The notes under the pieces are model-generated. The model did no database searches. It was not told the DNA's origin and worked only from the letters and a program-made list of their open reading frames with translations. 64,000 bases of DNA. Source: Candidatus Methylomirabilota bacterium. GTDB lineage: Bacteria > Methylomirabilota > Methylomirabilia > Methylomirabilales > Methylomirabilaceae. The DNA is taken from the NCBI GenBank assembly GCA_016207095.1, contig JACQQF010000037.1:1-64000 (forward strand). Direction: 5' to 3'. Numbering within the stretch: the stretch's first letter is position 1; the number at the start of each line of letters is the position of its first letter. Of this stretch, positions 59,460 to 64,000 are shown piece after piece. The position numbers and the translations under genes are program-made.

Positions 59460-60961
59460 CCTCTCCCGAACCCCAGCTCTCGAAGCGCCTCCCGTGCCAC
59501 CTGCCGGTCGTCGAAAGGGATCGTGCGATCCTGGAGGATCTGATAGGTCTCGTGACCCTTCCCGGCGATCACCACCATGTCGCCTCGCTGCGCCAGCGAG
59601 AGGGCCTCGCGAATCGCCATCGCTCGATCAGAAATTATAACATACCCCTTACCCGGACCCCACACCTTTTTCGCTCCTGCCTCGATCTCCTGAATGATCC
59701 GTTGAGGGTCTTCTCCGCGAGGGTTGTCGGAGGTAATCACGGTGAAATCAGCCAGCCGGAGCGCGACCTCTCCCATCAGAGGCCGCTTCGCTCGATCCCG
59801 ATCGCCACCGCATCCGAACAGGACGATCAGGCGGCCCTGGCAGCATTCTCTCGCCATCTCAAGGACGCGACCTAAGGCGTCGGGGGTATGCGCATAATCG
59901 ACCATGACTCCGAACTCCTGCCCCTCCTCCACCCGCTCGCAGCGTCCAGGGACATGCCGTAACTCAGAGATCCCTTCGGCCACCTCCGCAAGGCTCGCCC
60001 CCAGGTGCAGCCCTGTCGCCGCGGCCGCCAGGACGTTGGACAGATTGTAGCGTCCCAGCAGGGAGGAGTGGATCGCCGTCGCCCCCCACGGGGTCTGGAG
60101 CCGACAGCGAACGCCATCCCGGGTGATGTGGATCTCCGTCGCCGCGAGGTCCGCCTGTTGCGTCAGACTGTAGGTATAATGTCGGGTGCGAGCTGCCCTG
60201 AGAAACAACGGGGCGGCGGGATCGTCGAGGTTGATCACCGCCGCCTTTTCCGTGGATTTGGTTGCGTCGGCCCCGAGGCCTTCAAACAGGGAGAGCTTGG
60301 CTCTTTGGTACGCCTCCATGGTGCCGTGAAAGTCAAGATGATCCTGGGTGAGGTTGGTGAACACCGCGACATCGAACTCGCAGCCGTCGACGCGATGTAG
60401 AGCCAACGCGTGGGATGACACCTCCATCACGGCGCTGTCGGCCCGCAGCAGTACCATCCGCGCGAGGAGCTCTTGAAGGTCGGAGGCCTCCGGTGTCGTC
60501 CTCGCCGCGTCCATCTCTATCCCCTCACTGCGATACGCGATGGTGCCGACCAGTCCAACCTGATGCCCGGCACGCTGCAGCAGCGACTCGATCAGGTAGG
60601 TGGTGGTGGTCTTGCCGTTGGTTCCAGTCACACCCACCAGGGTGAGCCTTCGTGAAGGATGATCGTAGAACCGGCTGGCGGCCAGGGCAAGCCCCTTCCG
60701 GGAGTCGCTCACCCTCACCACCGTCCCGCCACGCAGTACAGATTCTGGCAGATCGATTCGCTCTACAAGCGCCGCCACGGCCCCCGCTGCCCAGGCGGTG
60801 GGGAGAAAGTCGTGGCCATCCAGGGCGAACCCCCTGATGCAGACAAAGAGATCCCCGGGGTTGATCTGTCTGGAATCGTACCGGACCCCTCCGACATCCA
60901 CATCGAGGGGACCGTGGAGGACCTGATACTCAGTCCCTTCAATTAAGGCGAGAAGCCGCAC
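59456..60961 (-). CDS. murE: UDP-MurNAc-tripeptide synthetase (meso-diaminopimelate adding)
   Basis: 501 residues from GTG 60961, overlapping ftsI by 23 bases. VRYDSRQINPGDLFVCIRG, P-loop VGVTGTNGKTTTTYLIES, YAHTPDALGRVL and the specificity motif DNPRGEDP, which selects meso-diaminopimelate rather than lysine. The carbamoylated Lys sits in a KLSLFEGL region. This supports a diderm-type stem peptide. Confidence 0.97.
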   Translation of the reverse strand: MRLLALIEGTEYQVLHGPLDVDVGGVRYDSRQINPGDLFVCIRGFALDGHDFLPTAWAAGAVAALVERIDLPESVLRGGTVVRVSDSRKGLALAASRFYDHPSRRLTLVGVTGTNGKTTTTYLIESLLQRAGHQVGLVGTIAYRSEGIEMDAARTTPEASDLQELLARMVLLRADSAVMEVSSHALALHRVDGCEFDVAVFTNLTQDHLDFHGTMEAYQRAKLSLFEGLGADATKSTEKAAVINLDDPAAPLFLRAARTRHYTYSLTQQADLAATEIHITRDGVRCRLQTPWGATAIHSSLLGRYNLSNVLAAAATGLHLGASLAEVAEGISELRHVPGRCERVEEGQEFGVMVDYAHTPDALGRVLEMARECCQGRLIVLFGCGGDRDRAKRPLMGEVALRLADFTVITSDNPRGEDPQRIIQEIEAGAKKVWGPGKGYVIISDRAMAIREALSLAQRGDMVVIAGKGHETYQILQDRTIPFDDRQVAREALRELGFGRG

Positions 60962-62744
60962 CGAGCATCCCCTCTGCCAGCCGAAACGGCCCCCCGGCGG
61001 CTGGTGAGATCCTGAGATACTTCAGCGACTCCCTGGCGATCTCACGGAACGTCGGGGCGGCGATCGATCCACCCCACTGCAGTATCTTCGGCTCGTCGAT
61101 GACCACGATGATCGCCAGTCGTGGCTGCTCGGCCGGGACAAACCCGACAAATGACGCCATTACCTTCTGGCGGGAGTAGCGGCCGGTCGCGCGCTCCAAT
61201 TTCTGGGAGGTCCCTGTCTTCCCAGCCACCTCGAACCCCTGAACTGCAGCCGCCTTCCCCGTCCCGTCCGTGACAACCCCCTTGAGGATGTTCGTGAGGG
61301 TCCTGGCTGTTCCCTCTGCGATCACCCGCCGGAGCTGCACGGGTGAGCCTCGGCGGACAACCCTGCCGTCGGCTGCCTTGAGCGACCCGGCGACATACGG
61401 ACGGACCAGTGTGCCACCGTTCGCCACCGCGCTCACTGCCACCAGCATCTGTAGGGGGGTGACCGAGAGCTCCTGCCCGATGGAGAGGGAGGCCAGGGAC
61501 AGAGCCGACCAATCCTTCGGGCGTCGGATCCTGCCGGGCGTTTCGCCAGGCAGATCGATGCCGGAACGATTCCCGAACCCGAAGCCGCTGATGTAATCAT
61601 AATAGAGGCTCTTGCCCAGCCGCATGCCGACCTTGATGGCGCCGACATTGCTCGAATGCGTTAGCACCTCAGAGAAGGTGATGATCCCGAATCGTTCGTG
61701 ATCGCGGATCATGATCCCGCCTACCTCTATGGCCCCATCCTCGCCGTTCAGCCGATCTCCGGGCCGCACGAGCCGCTCCTCCAGAGCCGCGGCCCCCACG
61801 ACGATCTTGAAGGCCGACCCCGGCTCATAGTAATCGGCCACTGCCCGGTTCCGCCGGGCAAACGAGGAGGCCTCGGCGTAGTGGTTGGGGTTGAAGGTCG
61901 GGTAGTTGGCGAGTGCCAGAATCTCGCCGGTCAGCGGGTCCATGACGATGGCGGTGCCGCTGGAGGCCTGAGACTTCGCCACAGCCGCCTCCAGCTCCCG
62001 CTCCGTGACGTATTGGATCACCTCGTCAATTGTCAGGTACAGATCGCACCCCTGCGCTTCGTCCGCCTCCTCCCTGAAGATCGGCCGGCCCAACGCATCC
62101 TGCTCTCGCACGACCCACTTCGGCTTTCCGGCCAGGCAGTCGTCGTACTGGAGCTCCAGCCCTTCCAGTCCCCGGTCGTCCATCCCCACGAAACCCAGCA
62201 GGTGCGCCCCCAGCTCCTGTTTTGGATAGAACCGCTTGCTTTCAGCGATGCTCGCGATCCCCCTGAGGTCCAGTTGCGAGACGGCCGTCGCCTCCTCGGG
62301 GGAAACCCGTCGCTTGATCCAAACAAAGGGTTTATCTGATTTCAACCGCTCAAGAACCTTTTGGGCAGGCAGGCCCAGTGCCTTGGCCAGGTCGGACGCG
62401 GCTCGCTCCCGGTTCTCCACCTGGGGAGGTTGGGCGAAGATCGAGGAGACCCGAAGGCTGCCGACAAACTCTCGGCCGTTGCGGTCATAGATCGTTCCGC
62501 GGCGCGAGACCAGCGGAACCAGCCGCCGGTACTGCCGGTTGGCCGCCTCTACCAGCTTCGGATACTGATGCACCTGTAGGGAAAAGAGGCGACCGGAGAT
62601 GATGGCGAGGGCTGCGGCGAGCGAGAGAAACAGCACGATCATCCGGCGCCGATGTCGACCCCGCGAGTCTGAGGAGGGCTTCACATCGGTCTGCAACGAT
62701 GACGCCCTACGCGTACGCTTGTTGTGCTGGGTCGGCAATATCAT
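60939..62744 (-). CDS. ftsI: Septal transpeptidase (class B PBP, FtsI/PBP3)
   Basis: 601 residues. Short basic N-terminus, one membrane helix (MIVLFLSLAAALAIISGRLF), a pedestal domain, and the transpeptidase with the active Ser in YEPGSAFKIVV, the SSN motif in LTHSSNVGAIKVG and KTGTSQK. No PASTA domain at the C-terminus. Works with FtsW. ATG 62744 starts 13 bases after ftsL. Confidence 0.97.
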   Translation of the reverse strand: MILPTQHNKRTRRASSLQTDVKPSSDSRGRHRRRMIVLFLSLAAALAIISGRLFSLQVHQYPKLVEAANRQYRRLVPLVSRRGTIYDRNGREFVGSLRVSSIFAQPPQVENRERAASDLAKALGLPAQKVLERLKSDKPFVWIKRRVSPEEATAVSQLDLRGIASIAESKRFYPKQELGAHLLGFVGMDDRGLEGLELQYDDCLAGKPKWVVREQDALGRPIFREEADEAQGCDLYLTIDEVIQYVTERELEAAVAKSQASSGTAIVMDPLTGEILALANYPTFNPNHYAEASSFARRNRAVADYYEPGSAFKIVVGAAALEERLVRPGDRLNGEDGAIEVGGIMIRDHERFGIITFSEVLTHSSNVGAIKVGMRLGKSLYYDYISGFGFGNRSGIDLPGETPGRIRRPKDWSALSLASLSIGQELSVTPLQMLVAVSAVANGGTLVRPYVAGSLKAADGRVVRRGSPVQLRRVIAEGTARTLTNILKGVVTDGTGKAAAVQGFEVAGKTGTSQKLERATGRYSRQKVMASFVGFVPAEQPRLAIIVVIDEPKILQWGGSIAAPTFREIARESLKYLRISPAAGGPFRLAEGMLGAASRLN

Positions 62745-62756
62745 ACCCCTCGAAAC

Positions 62757-63107
62757 CTACTGAAGCAGAATGACTTGACCCGACACCGGGCTCGTGAGTC
62801 CAAGCTGACGCCGGCCGATCTCCTCTACGCGGCGAAGAGACTTGAGGCGGGCGACCTCAAAGCGCAACTCGTTTTCTTGTCGAACGAGGGCGAGACGCTC
62901 CGCTTGAAGATGTTGGATCTCGTACCCCAGCCGAACGACCTGGATGCGCTGCCACACATAGAAGAGTACCCCAAACAGGACGAGGCATGCCAGACACAGC
63001 GAGGGAAGGAGATCCCATCTTCGGATCTGATCGACCCGCGGTTTCAAAAAGCCGCTCGCCCTGTCCCGGCCGAGCGCCGTAAGTGCGGGGATGCCTCGCA
63101 CTCTCAC
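62757..63107 (-). CDS. ftsL: Cell division protein FtsL
   Basis: 116 residues from GTG 63107 (GGAGGTGAGCG upstream). Basic N-terminus, one membrane helix (LLPSLCLACLVLFGVLFYVW), then a coiled coil (LGYEIQHLQAERLALVRQEN) and RRVEEIGRRQLGL, the usual FtsL end. Identified mainly by position between rsmH and ftsI plus this architecture. Confidence 0.88.
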   Translation of the reverse strand: MRVRGIPALTALGRDRASGFLKPRVDQIRRWDLLPSLCLACLVLFGVLFYVWQRIQVVRLGYEIQHLQAERLALVRQENELRFEVARLKSLRRVEEIGRRQLGLTSPVSGQVILLQ

Positions 63108-63165
63108 CGCTCACCTCCTTTAGAGTCGCTCCAACTATTTCGCCCCAAGTTGGTCGGCACCCCCC

Positions 63166-63317
63166 CTGCCGGTCTAAGAAACGAGCCGGGAACCCACCGA
63201 AGGTGGGTGCAGGCGCGGCCTCCGGGGCCGAACGAGACGTACGTTTCCGGGTACGTCGCAGGGAGCGCCACGGGGTGAGGCCTGGCCGCTAGGCGAAGTT
63301 GATTGGACCGGCACTAG
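63166..63317. repeat. Structured repeat element, copy B, between rsmH and ftsL
   Basis: TGCCGGTCTAA (63167-63177) pairs with TTGGACCGGCA (63303-63313). Inside: perfect hairpins ACCCACC/GGTGGGT and GACGTAC/GTACGTC, the latter followed by GCAGGGAG, then CGCTAGGCGAAGTTGATT. Shares its skeleton with copy A (31629-31774). The right end (CGGCACTAG) contains the rsmH stop codon TAG on the minus strand. Confidence 0.7.
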
Positions 63318-64000
63318 AGGCGCTCCGCTGCCCGGAGCTTGGCGCTGCGTGCGCGGGGATTGGCCTCGGTCTCCCCGCCGGTGGGGACGATCGGCCGTTT
63401 GGTCAGGACCCGGAGAAACGGCGGCTCCGACCGCGCCAGGCTCCGAAGCGTCTCCTTCGCGATCCGATCCTCCAGGGAATGAAAGCTGATCACGCATAAG
63501 CGGCCTGCCGGTGCAAGCAGTGAGACGGCGTCCCGCAGCCCCCGCGTAAGCGCCTGTAGTTCATCATTGACGGCAATGCGCAATGCTTGGAACGTCCGGG
63601 TCGCCACATGAATGCGCCTCGGCCAAGCCCGCCTTGGGACTGTCTCGGCCACGAGGCGCGCGAGATGGACAGTGAAGGTGAGGGGCCGCTGCCGACGCTC
63701 GTCGACGATCCGCGCCGCGATCCGCCTCGCGAACCGCTCCTCGCCGTAGTCCCAGAGGATCCTGGCGATCTCGCGCTCCGGCAGATCGGCGAGCAGCTCC
63801 GCCGCCGTCTTCCCGGCTCCCCGACGATCCATTCGCATATCGAGTGGTCCATCCCGGCTGAAGCTGAATCCCCTGGAGGGGTCGTCCAGTTGAAAGGACG
63901 ACAGTCCCAGATCAAATAGGATCCCGACAAATGGGCCCCAGCCGTTGTCAGCCGCGATGGCGCCCAGCATCGAGAAGTCACCCTGAAGGAGCTGGACCCG
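63314..64000 (-). CDS. rsmH: 16S rRNA (cytosine(1402)-N(4))-methyltransferase (5' end beyond window)
   Basis: The frame is open to the window edge, reading RVQLLQGDFSMLG at the edge; about 228 residues are seen. ILFDLGLSSFQLDDPSRGFS, the DMRMDR segment, WDYGEERFARRIA, TFQALRIAVNDEL and VISFHSLEDRIAKETL are RsmH signatures. It methylates C1402 of 16S rRNA and usually opens the dcw cluster after mraZ. The stop TAG is supplied by the adjacent repeat. Confidence 0.97.
   Translation of the reverse strand, partial: RVQLLQGDFSMLGAIAADNGWGPFVGILFDLGLSSFQLDDPSRGFSFSRDGPLDMRMDRRGAGKTAAELLADLPEREIARILWDYGEERFARRIAARIVDERRQRPLTFTVHLARLVAETVPRRAWPRRIHVATRTFQALRIAVNDELQALTRGLRDAVSLLAPAGRLCVISFHSLEDRIAKETLRSLARSEPPFLRVLTKRPIVPTGGETEANPRARSAKLRAAERL

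Overview
This window comes from a GC-rich (roughly 60%), Gram-negative-type bacterium. Three observations support that: it has a full division and cell-wall (dcw) cluster, its MurE carries the DNPR signature for meso-diaminopimelate, and several lipoproteins have lipoboxes. Split glycine dehydrogenase, many U32-family proteins, paired class III CoA-transferases and abundant short intergenic repeats would fit a deep-branching lineage such as NC10/Methylomirabilota. That placement is a guess and was not tested. No rRNA, tRNA or CRISPR array was seen.

Layout. 1-0.4 kb: tail of an ISL3-like transposase abutting a HicB-like gene with a palindromic operator. 0.5-5.7 kb (minus strand): a class A penicillin-binding protein, then a coupled thiD-nfi-unknown operon. 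5.8-8.5 kb (minus): a phenylacetate-CoA-ligase-like adenylating enzyme and a glycosyltransferase interrupted by an in-frame TAG. 8.8-13.3 kb (minus): glycine cleavage genes gcvT, gcvH, gcvPA, gcvPB. 13.7-17.5 kb (plus): type III polyketide synthase, methyltransferase, thioesterase, haloalkane-dehalogenase/OleB-like hydrolase and a tautomerase. 18.3-22.9 kb (plus): NtrC-type regulator with its kinase, small lipoproteins, and a sigma-54-type promoter.

23.4-31.6 kb (plus) is the least explained part. It holds a chelatase-type AAA+ ATPase, a VWA protein, an alpha/beta hydrolase, a protein resembling prokaryotic E2 family D, several unknown proteins, a DUF4177-like protein, a TPR protein, a HEPN-like protein without a catalytic motif, and a TusA-like protein without its cysteine. 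The genes are packed like one or two operons. I regard this as the best candidate for an undescribed system.

31.8-42.9 kb (minus) has two IclR regulators. One sits beside three U32 proteins (two UbiU-like, one UbiV-like), and three copies of a 16-bp operator link it to them. The other precedes a CoA-activation operon: two class III CoA-transferases, a zinc-ribbon protein, a 51-residue cysteine-containing protein, a 123-residue unknown and an acyl-CoA ligase.

43-64 kb (minus) is the dcw cluster, transcribed rsmH, ftsL, ftsI, murE, (murF relic), alpha/beta hydrolase, membrane-type murF, ddl, mraY, murD, ftsW, murG, murC, murB, ftsQ, ftsA, ftsZ, then a zinc ribbon and yggS. It is unusual in three ways: MurF has a membrane domain in place of its normal N-terminal domain, a decayed canonical murF N-terminus remains in the usual slot, and hairpin-forming repeats have entered several intergenic gaps. 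Repeat families across the window often supply the stop codon or C-terminus of the preceding gene (rsmH, ftsZ, murC, murG, the 3.4-kb gene, possibly gcvPB).
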